From Bacteroidota bacterium (GTDB lineage Bacteria; Bacteroidota; Bacteroidia; Bacteroidales; VadinHA17), in contig JAKPOU010000017.1 of assembly GCA_029547705.1 (NCBI GenBank), positions 62,001-126,000 of the forward strand: a DNA stretch of 64,000 nucleotides. Reading direction: 5' to 3'. Both the position numbers and the translations under genes were made by a program. The notes beneath the pieces were generated by a model, which saw only the letters and a program-made list of their open reading frames with translations, had not been told where the DNA came from and did not search any database. Below, one piece after another: positions 28,315-36,908 of this stretch (its first letter is position 1; each line of letters starts with the position of its first letter).

Positions 28315-28788
28315 ATGTCAAAGGTTTTGCATGTTACAGAAGGAGGCCTTCAGAAATTAAGGGAAGAGCTTGACCATCTGGTCGCAGTTGAAAGGCCGTT
28401 GATATCCAGGATGCTGTCTGATGCGAGGGATAAGGGAGATCTTGCAGAGAACGCTGAATATGCAGCAGCGCAGGAAGCTCAGGCCATGCTGGAAATGAAG
28501 ATTGCCCGGCTGGAGGATATAATAGCCAGGTCCAGAGTGATTGATGAATCACGAATTGATAATTCAACTGTAAGGATTTTACACAAGGTCAGGATCAGGA
28601 ATAAAAAGAATAACTCCGAAATGGAATACCAGATTGTCCCTGAAAGCGAAGCTGATCTGAAGAGGGGTAAAATTGCGGTTAATTCCCCTATAGCCCAGGG
28701 ACTTATCGGAAGAAAAAATGGCGAAACCGTAGAGATAAAAGTGCCTTCCGGAATAATGGTTTTTGAAATTGTGTCAATATCATTGTGA
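28315..28788 (+). CDS. greA: Transcription elongation factor GreA
   Basis: GreA enters the secondary channel of RNA polymerase and stimulates cleavage of backtracked RNA. The N-terminal coiled coil (about residues 1-75) carries the acidic tip and the block GDLAENAEYAAAQE, which includes the Asp-Glu pair used in catalysis. The C-terminal FKBP-like domain has NSPIAQGLIGRKNGETVEI. The length of 157 is standard. The HIT gene follows after 16 bases, probably on the same transcript. Confidence 0.96.
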   Translation: MSKVLHVTEGGLQKLREELDHLVAVERPLISRMLSDARDKGDLAENAEYAAAQEAQAMLEMKIARLEDIIARSRVIDESRIDNSTVRILHKVRIRNKKNNSEMEYQIVPESEADLKRGKIAVNSPIAQGLIGRKNGETVEIKVPSGIMVFEIVSISL

Positions 28789-28804
28789 TCAAATAAGCTG
28801 AAGC

Positions 28805-29203
28805 ATGGCAACTATATTTTCCAGGATCATAAGGGGTGAGATACCCTGCTACAAGATCGTCGAGGATGACAGCTACTTTGCATTTCTTGACATCAATCCG
28901 CTGAAGGCAGGTCATACCCTTGTTATCCCGAAGCAGGAAACGGATTATATTTTTGATCTCGATGATGAAATGCTTGCCGGACTGATTCTTTTCTCCAAAA
29001 AGATTGCTGTTGCCCTGAAGAAAGCATTGCCCTGTAACAGGATAGGCGTAGCGGTGATAGGTCTGGAAGTCCCTCATACCCACATTCATCTTGTGCCGAT
29101 GGATTCAATGGAAGATTTGAATTTCCGGAATCCCAAGCTGAAATTTTCACAGGATGAATTCAATGCTATTGCAGAAAAAATCCGCAGCGAAATAGATTTT
29201 TAA
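28805..29203 (+). CDS. HIT-family nucleotide hydrolase/transferase
   Basis: This histidine-triad protein of the HinT type acts on purine nucleoside phosphoramidates or related nucleotides in the cytoplasm. The triad motif HTHIHLV is complete near residue 98. The N terminus IFSRIIRGEIPCYK and the block FLDINPLKAGHTLVIPK are typical. The last eleven codons (AEKIRSEIDF and stop) are part of a 77-base tandem duplication that continues into the gap before comF. The physiological substrate is unknown. Confidence 0.92.
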   Translation: MATIFSRIIRGEIPCYKIVEDDSYFAFLDINPLKAGHTLVIPKQETDYIFDLDDEMLAGLILFSKKIAVALKKALPCNRIGVAVIGLEVPHTHIHLVPMDSMEDLNFRNPKLKFSQDEFNAIAEKIRSEIDF

Positions 29204-29321
29204 TACGGCCGTTTATTCATTATTTTACAGGATAACTCATTTCGTTTGCAGAAAAAATCCGCAGCGAAATAGGTTTTAATTACAGCAATTTATTCTTAAT
29301 TTTAAAGGATAATTCATTTCG
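29171..29321 (+). repeat. Diverged 77-bp tandem duplication covering the 3' end of the HIT gene and the comF leader
   Basis: The segment 29171-29244 recurs at 29248-29321 with a period of 77. The first 25 bases are identical and the rest agrees at most positions by eye (shared TTTATTC, ACTCATTTCG/ATTCATTTCG). Copy 1 contains the last codons and stop of the HIT gene. In copy 2 the same codons are present but the stop is changed, so it is non-coding. The second copy ends just before the comF ATG and supplies its leader. Confidence 0.85.
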
Positions 29322-29325
29322 CTGC

Positions 29326-30027
29326 ATGAATTACCTGCATGATTTATGGGACGATCTGATCTCAGTTCTTTTCCCGAGGCTGTGCCAGGCCTGCGGAAAT
29401 CACCTTATGCGGAACGAGAAGCTGATCTGCACGGAATGTCATGTTCTTATTCCCAGAACGGATTTCCATCTTACCGATGACAATCCGCTTGCCAGGCTTT
29501 TCTGGGGAAGATGCAGAATGGAAAAGGCGGCAGCCTTCTCTTTCTACAACAGGGACAGCCGGATCAGGAAGCTTATTCATAATCTGAAATACAAGGGTGT
29601 ACAGGAGATCGGAATTGAACTGGGCAGGATTTACGGCCTGATATTGTTCAGTTCGGGTTTTACAGCCGATATGGATATTATTGTGCCGGTTCCGCTTCAC
29701 CCGGACAAGGAGCGTTCACGCGGCTTCAATCAGAGCCACCTGATAGCCCGGGGCATCTCCGAAGTATCGGGTCTGGCCCTCGACGCGGCTTCCCTGCAAA
29801 GGGTGCTTACATCATCCACACAGACAAAGAAGTCAAGGTTTGAACGCTGGAGGAATGTTGAGGATGCATTCCTCATCAGTAATCCTGCTCCTTTCCGGGG
29901 GAAACATGTTCTTCTGGTGGATGATGTGATAACAACCGGAGCCACAATAGAATCGTGCGTGAATGAACTGATCGGGTCGGGTGCGCTGAAGGTGAGTGCT
30001 GCGGCACTGGCTGCCGCACTGCTGTAA
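29326..30027 (+). CDS. ComF-family phosphoribosyltransferase-like protein
   Basis: This protein is related to ComF, which is needed for DNA uptake in Bacillus and Haemophilus. The N-terminal part has two CxxC pairs (CQAC and CTEC) that form the zinc-ribbon region. The C-terminal half is a type I phosphoribosyltransferase fold with the PRPP loop VLLVDDVITTGAT and RGFNQSHLIARG. Its length (233) is normal. Its presence, with ComM in the same window, fits a DNA-uptake toolkit but does not prove competence. Its start lies directly after the second copy of a tandem repeat. Confidence 0.9.
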   Translation: MNYLHDLWDDLISVLFPRLCQACGNHLMRNEKLICTECHVLIPRTDFHLTDDNPLARLFWGRCRMEKAAAFSFYNRDSRIRKLIHNLKYKGVQEIGIELGRIYGLILFSSGFTADMDIIVPVPLHPDKERSRGFNQSHLIARGISEVSGLALDAASLQRVLTSSTQTKKSRFERWRNVEDAFLISNPAPFRGKHVLLVDDVITTGATIESCVNELIGSGALKVSAAALAAALL

Positions 30028-30054
30028 AAGAATGGCTTTCCCTGGGAGATGTGG

Positions 30055-30624
30055 CTATTTTATTCTTCCGGGATTTTCCCTGATGAACTGTTTCCAGCTT
30101 TGGGCTTTGCTGCCGGCCGCTGATGGCCTGCCGGTCTGGTAAAAATGGCAAAGGGCCGCAGCCAGGCCGTCGGTTGCATCAAGCTTCAGCTCTGAATCGC
30201 GGAATCTCAGGATTTTCATCAGCATTGCCGCAACCTGTTCCTTGGAAGCGGATCCGACACCGGTAATTGACAATTTGATCTTTCTGGGTGCATATTCGAA
30301 TATGGGGAGTGAACGCGACAATGCTGCCGCTATTGCTGCCCCCTGGGCTCTTCCGAGTTTAAGCATCGACTGGACATTCTTCCCGTAAAAGGGAGCTTCA
30401 ATCGCCAGTTCATCAGGATGATACTCATCAATTATTCCGGTGGTGCGGTCAAAGATATGTTTCAGTTTCAGATAGTGGTCCCCGAACTTTGAAAGGTCTA
30501 TACATCCTATGGTTATCAGTTCGGGTCCGGCAATGCCCGCCCTTATCACACCGTATCCGGTAATTGTGGTTCCGGGGTCAATACCAAGAATTATTCTTTC
30601 TGCCGCTTTCTGTTTCACTGCCAT
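30055..30624 (-). CDS. ruvC: Crossover junction endodeoxyribonuclease RuvC
   Basis: RuvC cuts Holliday junctions symmetrically together with RuvAB. The catalytic acids appear in [14 protein letters not shown] (Asp), LAIEAPF (Glu) and [10 protein letters not shown] (two Asp near the C terminus). The start chosen at 30624 gives 189 residues, close to the family length. In-frame ATGs at 30660 and 30678 would add 12 or 18 residues of no known function and remain possible. The RNase H fold is complete. A possible promoter sits at 30730-30737. Confidence 0.9.
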   Translation of the reverse strand: MAVKQKAAERIILGIDPGTTITGYGVIRAGIAGPELITIGCIDLSKFGDHYLKLKHIFDRTTGIIDEYHPDELAIEAPFYGKNVQSMLKLGRAQGAAIAAALSRSLPIFEYAPRKIKLSITGVGSASKEQVAAMLMKILRFRDSELKLDATDGLAAALCHFYQTGRPSAAGSKAQSWKQFIRENPGRIK

Positions 30625-30729
30625 CTGCTTTGCTTTTTCCCGGATAAAGACATTATTCATCCGCAGAAGTTTCCTCAATACCGGATCTGCCGTGTGGATG
30701 CCTTTGCTTCACTGATCCTTAATCCGGAT

Positions 30730-30737
30730 CAAAGATA
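30730..30737 (-). promoter_or_regulatory. Possible -7 element for ruvC
   Basis: The minus strand reads TATCTTTG, matching TAnnTTTG, between the end of the EamA transporter gene and ruvC. Transcription would begin near 30723, upstream of all three candidate ruvC starts. The -33 region lies inside the transporter gene and has no clear TTTG. Confidence 0.4.
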
Positions 30738-30742
30738 TGAAA

Positions 30743-31633
30743 TTATATCCCTGATGCCTTATGATTCTGATACCATATTCCTGATATTATGAACAGTAAA
30801 CCTGCCGGAGTTGTGTAGTAAAGGGGTTCATGCAGCAGGAAATGAATGAATACCAGGGAAAGGAAGGGGGCAAGGTAAACCAGGTTGCTTATTCCTGCTG
30901 TTGTTTCTGCCGTTTTCAGTGCCCTGAGCCAGAGATAAAAAGTGATACCCATTTCAAACAGGCCAATGTAAATGGCCGAAAGAATGTCTTTCAGTCCGTA
31001 TTTGCCGGTAAGGGGAAGTTCCGTGACGATGAAAAGGATAATAAGATAAAGCGATCCAAAGGCAAAATTCAGAAAGAGCTTTACGGCTTCCTCTCTTTTG
31101 TCTCTTACGTTAAGGATGAAATAAAGTGCCCAGAATACAGAGCTGCCCGTTGCGAGCAATACACCTTTAAGGTCTGATCTGCCGGGATGCAGGAGATCTC
31201 CCCTGGAAGAAATGATATATACTCCTGCAAAGCTGATCAATAATGCAATGTAACTTTTCCTGCTTATTTTCTGTCCGAGAAGGGGAACAGACAGGAAGAC
31301 CAGGACAATCGGCCAGATCATGTTCAGCGGCTGGGCCACCTGTGCCGGAAGCAGACTGTATGCTTTCAGCAGGATCAGATAATAAACGAATGGGTTAATG
31401 AATCCGAGAAGGGCGGAATTAAAAAGCTCTTTCCGGCCTGATGCCGCGATAAGCCCGGTTTTCTTTTCGCCTGCCAGTATTGCAAGCAGGGCAAGCGCGG
31501 ATGTGACAGATGCCAGGGTAAGCATCGGCACTATTCCCAGTTCACCCAGGCAGATCTTGAATGCGGTGGGAATGGTTGACCAGAAAAATACTGCAAGAAG
31601 GGCAAGCATGTATGACTGCCGGGATCTGTTCAT
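30743..31633 (-). CDS. EamA/DMT-family transporter (RhaT/RarD-like)
   Basis: This inner-membrane carrier has about ten hydrophobic helices and is made of two EamA repeats (about residues 8-138 and 150-290). Pro-rich QVAQPLNMIWP and a similar block in the second half (NLVYLAPFLSLVF) mark the repeated unit. The substrate (amino acid, sugar or metabolite) cannot be read from sequence. A short charged loop (about residues 170-180) separates the halves. It lies downstream of serS on the same strand, about 50 bases away. Confidence 0.88.
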   Translation of the reverse strand: MNRSRQSYMLALLAVFFWSTIPTAFKICLGELGIVPMLTLASVTSALALLAILAGEKKTGLIAASGRKELFNSALLGFINPFVYYLILLKAYSLLPAQVAQPLNMIWPIVLVFLSVPLLGQKISRKSYIALLISFAGVYIISSRGDLLHPGRSDLKGVLLATGSSVFWALYFILNVRDKREEAVKLFLNFAFGSLYLIILFIVTELPLTGKYGLKDILSAIYIGLFEMGITFYLWLRALKTAETTAGISNLVYLAPFLSLVFIHFLLHEPLYYTTPAGLLFIISGIWYQNHKASGI

Positions 31634-31682
31634 TTTTAACCACGATTAAAAATGTGTTCCTGGGATTGCCGTGATCCCCGTT

Positions 31683-32957
31683 TCAGTCAATCATTTCAAA
31701 TCCTGTATACGGAATCAGTGCCTGTGGTATTCTGATGCCTGAGGGGGTCTGGTTGTTTTCGAGGATGGCAGCAACGATTCTTGGAAGAGCAAGTGCGCTG
31801 CCGTTCAGCGTATGGGCCAGTCTGGTCTGTTTTCCGCCTTTTTCCCTGAAACGGCATTTCAGCCTGTTTGCCTGGAATGATTCGAAGTTGGATACTGAAC
31901 TGACTTCCAGCCATCTTTCCTGGGCGGCTGACCAGACCTCGAAATCGTAGGTGAGTGCTGAAGTGAATGACATATCGCTTCCGCAAAGCCTCATTATCCG
32001 GTATGGAAGCCCGAGCTTTTTCACCAGGCCTTCAACATGGTTTACCATTTCATCAAGGGCCTTGTAGGAATGATCGGGATGCGCTATCTGGACAATTTCA
32101 ACCTTGTCAAACTGATGAAGCCTGTTCAGTCCCCTTACATGGGCTCCCCATGAGCCGGCTTCGCGCCTGAAACAGGGTGTGTAGGCTATATTTTTTACGG
32201 GCAGGTCTTCTGCATTCAGTATCACATCCCTGTAAATATTTGTTACCGGAACCTCGGCTGTGGGGATGAGATAAAAATTATCAAGTGTCATATGGTACAT
32301 CTGTCCCTCCATATCGGGCAGCTGGCCCGTCCCGAAACCTGAATCCTCATTCACCACTATCGGTGGTATCACTTCGGTATAGCCGGCACTGACACCTTCG
32401 TCAAGAAAGAATGAAATAAGGGATCTTTCAAGCTTTGCGCCCTTTCCCTTGTATACGGGGAAACCTGCACCGGTCAGCTTGTTTCCCAGATCAAAATCGA
32501 TGATGTCATATTTTCTGATGAGTTCCCAGTGCGGAAGCGCATCTGCGGGAACAGAAGGCTTTTCACCACCTTCCCTGACCTTCACATTATCTTCGGAACT
32601 GCTGCCTCTGACAACGGATTCATGCGGCAGATTCGGCAAGCGGATTATTTCCTCCCTTAATTCCGAATCGAGCCTTCCAAGCTCTTCACCCAGCTCTCTG
32701 ATTTCCTCCTTCAGCCGGTAGGTGTTTTCCTTTGCTGATTCAGCTTCAGTTTTCCTGTTCTGCATCATTAGTGAACCTATCTCCTTTGAGATCCTGTTCA
32801 TTTCTGCCTGCATTGTATCGGATCTCGACTGGATTTCACGCCGGCGGGAGTCGAGTTCCAGGATTTTATCCAGAATCTCTTCCGAATTGAAATTTTTTAT
32901 TTTCAGACGATCGGAAATGAAATCTCTTTTTTCGCGGATAAGATTGATAGTAAGCAT
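31683..32957 (-). CDS. serS: Serine--tRNA ligase
   Basis: This class II aminoacyl-tRNA synthetase charges tRNA-Ser. The start is set at the ATG at 32957 (MLTINLIREKRDF), giving 424 residues. The longer reading from 32996 adds 13 residues with no homology signal. Residues about 25-105 form the long antiparallel coiled-coil arm that contacts the tRNA variable arm. Motif 2 is seen in FRREAGS and motif 3 around NGSALALPRIVAAILENNQ. It lies downstream of rpmA, separated by a probable terminator. Confidence 0.96.
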   Translation of the reverse strand: MLTINLIREKRDFISDRLKIKNFNSEEILDKILELDSRRREIQSRSDTMQAEMNRISKEIGSLMMQNRKTEAESAKENTYRLKEEIRELGEELGRLDSELREEIIRLPNLPHESVVRGSSSEDNVKVREGGEKPSVPADALPHWELIRKYDIIDFDLGNKLTGAGFPVYKGKGAKLERSLISFFLDEGVSAGYTEVIPPIVVNEDSGFGTGQLPDMEGQMYHMTLDNFYLIPTAEVPVTNIYRDVILNAEDLPVKNIAYTPCFRREAGSWGAHVRGLNRLHQFDKVEIVQIAHPDHSYKALDEMVNHVEGLVKKLGLPYRIMRLCGSDMSFTSALTYDFEVWSAAQERWLEVSSVSNFESFQANRLKCRFREKGGKQTRLAHTLNGSALALPRIVAAILENNQTPSGIRIPQALIPYTGFEMID

Positions 32958-32979
32958 TTTGTATGAGATGTTGTAAAAA

Positions 32980-33013
32980 TAAAAAACTCCCGGCAATTTT
33001 TCCGTGGCCGGGA
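32980..33013 (-). terminator. Rho-independent terminator after rpmA
   Basis: On the minus strand TCCCGGC (33013-33007) and GCCGGGA (32994-32988) form a 7-bp GC-rich stem with a 12-base loop. The strand then continues as GTTTTTT and an AT-rich run. A competing longer stem uses ACTCCCG with CGGGAGT. It lies between rpmA and serS and probably ends the rplU-rpmA transcript. Confidence 0.6.
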
Positions 33014-33075
33014 AAGATAGCGGGAGTCAGGATTCTTCAGAAAGTGTGCTTATATGAACAGGTTTGCCCAGATTC

Positions 33076-33372
33076 TTAATTCTGCTGTTCAGTGGAAGCT
33101 TTTTCTGCAACTGTTTCTTTCTCACTTATTACAGAAACGAAAACCTTATCGTTTTTCCTTTTCCTGAATTCAATAACGCCGTCGGTGAGGGCAAACAGGG
33201 TATGGTCCTTACCCTGGCCGACATTCTGCCCGGGATTAAGCCTTGTTCCTCTCTGGCGGACAATAATATTGCCCGCTGTCACCTTCTGGCCGCCAAAGAG
33301 TTTCACTCCAAGCCGCCGGCCTGTTGAATCACGGCCGTTTCGTGAACTGCCTGCTCCTTTCTTGTGTGCCAT
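33076..33372 (-). CDS. rpmA: 50S ribosomal protein bL27
   Basis: bL27 sits near the peptidyl-transferase centre with its N terminus reaching the P-site tRNA. The mature-type start [16 protein letters not shown] is present, with no Firmicutes-like cleavable extension. [10 protein letters not shown] appears here as [11 protein letters not shown]. The length of 98 includes a C-terminal tail (about residues 86-98) beyond the common core. It is transcribed after rplU with a 74-base gap. Confidence 0.96.
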   Translation of the reverse strand: MAHKKGAGSSRNGRDSTGRRLGVKLFGGQKVTAGNIIVRQRGTRLNPGQNVGQGKDHTLFALTDGVIEFRKRKNDKVFVSVISEKETVAEKASTEQQN

Positions 33373-33446
33373 TCTATTTTAATGTTTTAATATTTCTGTT
33401 ATTACTCATTCGCCTTTGCGGAATCCTGTTCCTCAGCCCTGCTTCC

Positions 33447-34037
33447 TTAAGCTGTTTCCGTTTCGTCTGATCCTGTTTCCGCGGAATCCTTTTCCTTTGC
33501 CGGAGCTGTTTTCCCGGTTTTTTTAACGGATTCTTTTTCAGTTTCTGCTTTCAGGGGAGCATCTGTCTTCCCGGCTTTTTTTGCACTGCTCTTTTTTGCA
33601 GCTGCCGGTTTTGCTGAGGCATCCGTCCTGGCGGCAGGTATTGCCTCTGCGCCGGCTTCAGCTGCGGCAGCTTCCACGGTAACTGCCTTTTCAGCTTCAG
33701 CTTCTTTTCCTGAACCTGCTTTTTTTCCGCCGATATATAATATTTCAATCTGGGTAAAATCCTGGCGATGACCGTTTTTAACCCTGTAGCCCTTTCTTCT
33801 CTTCTTCTTGAAAACAATCACCTTGTCACCCCTGACCTGGTCGTTCAGGACTTTCCCCTCAACCACGAAATCCCTGATGAAGGGTTCGCCTATTATTATT
33901 TTTCCATCATCCTCAACCAGAAGGACTTTGTCGAATTCTATTCTTTCCCCTTCTTTCTCTTCGAGCCGGTGGACATATATTTTGCGGCCTTCTTCAACTT
34001 TAAACTGCTGACCAGCAATTTCTACTATTGCGTACAT
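33447..34037 (-). CDS. rplU: 50S ribosomal protein bL21 with long low-complexity C-terminal extension
   Basis: The first 103 or so residues are a standard bL21 (MYAIVEIAGQQFKVEEG at the start, then KKKRRKGYRVKNGHRQ), which binds 23S rRNA. The remaining 90 or so residues form an Ala/Lys/Glu/Thr-rich tail with repeated AKK and KTGKT-like units, ending in an acidic stretch. Usual bL21 is about 100-105 residues, so the tail nearly doubles it. The frame is continuous and no second gene is fused. The tail is probably disordered and surface exposed; its role is unknown. The gene has a strong promoter upstream. Confidence 0.94.
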   Translation of the reverse strand: MYAIVEIAGQQFKVEEGRKIYVHRLEEKEGERIEFDKVLLVEDDGKIIIGEPFIRDFVVEGKVLNDQVRGDKVIVFKKKRRKGYRVKNGHRQDFTQIEILYIGGKKAGSGKEAEAEKAVTVEAAAAEAGAEAIPAARTDASAKPAAAKKSSAKKAGKTDAPLKAETEKESVKKTGKTAPAKEKDSAETGSDETETA

Positions 34038-34127
34038 TCTGCTACGTTTTATGTTTCTCCGCCAGGCGTATATCCTACAGGGAATATAGCTTTGACAGGC
34101 CTTTACGGATTATCTGAATTTGGACTG

Positions 34128-34157
34128 CAAAGATATACAAAATAGGCAATTTCCAAA
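34128..34157 (-). promoter_or_regulatory. Bacteroidota housekeeping promoter for rplU-rpmA
   Basis: On the minus strand TTTG (34157-34154), an 18-base spacer and TATCTTTG (34135-34128) match the consensus closely. Transcription would start near 34121, giving a leader of about 84 bases before rplU. The leader can form a small stem from ATATTCC with GGATAT. An L21-binding leader as in Firmicutes is possible but not evident. Confidence 0.65.
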
Positions 34158-34191
34158 CTATAAAGTATTATTTTTGCAGGCTGATGAAACC

Positions 34192-34222
34192 TTTATTTAT
34201 GCAATTATAATCCTTATATTTG
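34192..34222 (+). promoter_or_regulatory. Probable promoter for the bifunctional nuclease gene
   Basis: TTTA at 34192-34195, a 19-base spacer and TATATTTG at 34215-34222 make a near-consensus promoter. The predicted start is near 34229. An AAAGGAG run at about 34240 precedes the ATG at 34261. It is divergent from the rplU promoter about 35 bases away. Confidence 0.5.
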
Positions 34223-34260
34223 TCTGAGGCTAAACAAAAGAAAGGAGAAAGATATCAGTG

Positions 34261-34854
34261 ATGAAGAGGGTTAAGCTGAAAGTTATGGGAATTTCTTACA
34301 GTCAGACACAATCGGGCGCATATGCCCTTTTACTGATTGAAGAAAACGGAGAGAGAAGAATTCCGATAATCATAGGAGGATTTGAAGCACAGGCCATAGT
34401 TATTAAACTTGAAAACCTTGAACCTCCCAGGCCATTGACACATGATCTGTTCAAAAAGTTCGCCGACCGTTTCAACATAGCTGTAATTGAAGTTATGATC
34501 TACAAGCTGGAGGACGGGGTGTTCTTTTCAAAACTTCTATGCAACAACGGGGAGAAGGAATATTCAATTGACAGCAGGACATCTGATGCGGTTGCCATAG
34601 CACTGAGATTCGGATGCCCCATATATATCAGCGAGGACATACTGGAAAAGGCACAGATCTCAAATGCACCTTCCGAAACCGATACTGTCGTTTCCGGTGA
34701 ATCCGGATCAAAACGGAAGCCATCATCAAAGTACGATTCATTCTCCGACGAGGAGCTCTATAAAATGATAGATGAGGCAATAAAGACGGAGGATTACGAA
34801 AAGGCAGCCTCTATTAGGGATGAGATTGAAAAAAGGAAGGGAAAGAAAGGCTGA
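34261..34854 (+). CDS. Bifunctional nuclease family protein (DUF151) with UVR motif
   Basis: Residues 1 to about 135 form a DUF151/BFN domain (VMGISYSQTQSGAYALLL, RPLTHDLF, DSRTSDAVAIALR). Related plant and bacterial proteins have RNase and DNase activity. Residues about 160-195 form a UvrB/UvrC (UVR) helical hairpin, seen in YEKAASIRDEIEKRKG, which usually mediates protein contact. The ATG at 34261 is preferred to the GTG at 34258, with an SD-like AAAGGAG upstream. The real substrate in Bacteroidota is unknown. Confidence 0.88.
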   Translation: MKRVKLKVMGISYSQTQSGAYALLLIEENGERRIPIIIGGFEAQAIVIKLENLEPPRPLTHDLFKKFADRFNIAVIEVMIYKLEDGVFFSKLLCNNGEKEYSIDSRTSDAVAIALRFGCPIYISEDILEKAQISNAPSETDTVVSGESGSKRKPSSKYDSFSDEELYKMIDEAIKTEDYEKAASIRDEIEKRKGKKG

Positions 34855-34916
34855 AAGGACAGGAAATCACTGTTCCGCCTGCAGATTGTGCCCGTGATAA
34901 AATACCGGACAGATAC

Positions 34917-36893
34917 ATGATTTTTAATAACCCAGGGAAAATGAAACAATTATTCGTATTCTTGTTTGTTCTGGCCGGGATAAACGCCCATCCGGCTCCG
35001 GCAGTGTACAAAATAAGTTCTCCTGACGGAAAGATTGCCGTGGAACTGAGTGCAGGCCCGGATATCCGCTGGTCTGCAACTTATCAGAACAGTGAAATAA
35101 TAAGTTCGGTGAAAGCCGGACTGGTTAGCGGAGACGGCAGGTTATCCGGAGAGAATGAATCCGTCCGCAGGGCACAGTACGGGAAAATCGATGATGTTCT
35201 TGAACCGGTTGTTGCTCACAGGCATTCAAGAATAGAAGACAAATGCAACACGCTCAGGATTTCTTTCAGGTCGGGCCTGGCCCTTGATTTCAGGGTTTAC
35301 AATGACGGAATAGCGTACAGGTTTGAAACGGCACTGAAGGGTGAGCTGATTGTCAGGGATGAGATTTCGGAACTGAAGTTTCCCTCCGGGTCTTTTTCAT
35401 ATTATCCGCTTGAGGAGAGATTCATGTCACACAATGAAAGGAAATATATTTATTCCTCACTGGATACCCTGACAGACATACATCTTGCAAGCCTTCCCGT
35501 ACTTTTCACCACAAAGGGAATAAATATTCTGCTTACAGAGGCCGATATTCAGGATTATCCGGGAATGTGGCTCAGGGGTATGGGGTCCGGCGGACTGAGG
35601 GCTGTCTGGCCGCCCTGTCCCGAAACGGAAGAACTGAGAGGCGACCGGGATGTTTTTGTTACAGGTGCAAGGGATTATATTGCCTCGACCGCAGGAAGCA
35701 GGACTTTCCCCTGGAGGGCATTCGTGATTGCGGAAAATGATGGCAGACTCATTGAAAGCGAGCTGGTATACAAGCTCGCCGCCCCCCTGAGGCTGAAAGA
35801 CACCGGATGGATAAAACCCGGCAAGGTTGCCTGGGACTGGTGGAATGCGAACAATATTTACGGAGTGGACTTCAGGGCAGGGATAAACACTGAAACCTAC
35901 AGGTATTATATTGATTTTGCCGCGGCAAACGGGATTGAATACATAATAATTGACGACGGATGGTATCCCCTGGGGGAAACAGTATTGAAATCCGTACCGG
36001 GGATGGATGTTCCTGAACTGTGCAGATATGCCGCTGAAAGGAATGTGGGAGTTATTTTGTGGGTTGCATGGAACCTGTTCTGGGATGAGATTGATGAGGC
36101 TGTGGCACTTTATGAAAAATGGGGTGTGAAGGGTGTAAAGGTCGATTTCATGCAGAGGGATGACCAGAAAATTGTCAACTTCTATCATGAAGCTGCAAGA
36201 AAGACGGCTGAACACCGCCTGCTGATCAATTTTCACGGATCGTATAAACCTGACGGGATGATCCGGACATGGCCCAATGCCCTCACCAGGGAAGGAGTGA
36301 TGGGTCTGGAGAACAATAAATGGAGCAGTGATATCACTCCCTCTCATGAACTGACCATTCCCTTCATCAGAATGGTTGCCGGACCAATGGATTTTACTCC
36401 CGGGGCGATGATAAACATGGGACAGTCAGAGTTTCATCCGCTGTTCAACCGCCCTTCAAGTCAGGGTACCAGGGCTCACCAGATGGCCCTGTACGTTCTT
36501 TATGAAAGCCCCATGCAGATGCTTTGCGATTCCCCTGTCAACTATATGAGGGAGCAGGAATGTACTGATTTTATCGTGAAGATCCCGGTGGTATGGGATG
36601 ACCTGCTTGTGCTGGATGCAAAAATTACGGAATACCTGCTGCTGGCCAGGCGCTCGGGAAATGACTGGTTTGCAGGGGCAATTACTGACTGGACAGCCAG
36701 GGATCTGGAGCTTGATCTCTCCTTTCTGCCTGAAGGCGAGTACCGGATGGAAATATTTTGTGACGGCATCAATGCCGACCGTCATGCACAGGATTACAGG
36801 CATCTCACAAAAACCGTCAGACAGGGGGAGAAGCTGAAAATAAACCTTGTATCCGGAGGCGGATGGCTTGCAAAAATATCACCAATAAAGTAA
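34917..36893 (+). CDS. GH97 glycoside hydrolase (alpha-glucosidase/alpha-galactosidase-like)
   Basis: This is an exported family 97 glycosidase. The N-terminal domain (about residues 25-280) is a beta-sandwich and about 285-560 a TIM barrel, followed by a short C-terminal beta domain. Barrel blocks are AWDWWNANN, IIDDGWYP, GVKVDFMQRDDQ and REGVMGLENNKW. Asp410 in KVDFM lies where retaining GH97 enzymes carry their nucleophile; assignment to the retaining group is inference. A signal sequence begins at the Met of MKQLFVFLFVLAG (34941), which may be the true start instead of 34917. No SusC/SusD pair is adjacent, so this is not a polysaccharide utilisation locus. Confidence 0.92.
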   Translation: MIFNNPGKMKQLFVFLFVLAGINAHPAPAVYKISSPDGKIAVELSAGPDIRWSATYQNSEIISSVKAGLVSGDGRLSGENESVRRAQYGKIDDVLEPVVAHRHSRIEDKCNTLRISFRSGLALDFRVYNDGIAYRFETALKGELIVRDEISELKFPSGSFSYYPLEERFMSHNERKYIYSSLDTLTDIHLASLPVLFTTKGINILLTEADIQDYPGMWLRGMGSGGLRAVWPPCPETEELRGDRDVFVTGARDYIASTAGSRTFPWRAFVIAENDGRLIESELVYKLAAPLRLKDTGWIKPGKVAWDWWNANNIYGVDFRAGINTETYRYYIDFAAANGIEYIIIDDGWYPLGETVLKSVPGMDVPELCRYAAERNVGVILWVAWNLFWDEIDEAVALYEKWGVKGVKVDFMQRDDQKIVNFYHEAARKTAEHRLLINFHGSYKPDGMIRTWPNALTREGVMGLENNKWSSDITPSHELTIPFIRMVAGPMDFTPGAMINMGQSEFHPLFNRPSSQGTRAHQMALYVLYESPMQMLCDSPVNYMREQECTDFIVKIPVVWDDLLVLDAKITEYLLLARRSGNDWFAGAITDWTARDLELDLSFLPEGEYRMEIFCDGINADRHAQDYRHLTKTVRQGEKLKINLVSGGGWLAKISPIK

Positions 36894-36908
36894 ATTCTGT
36901 AAAACAAG

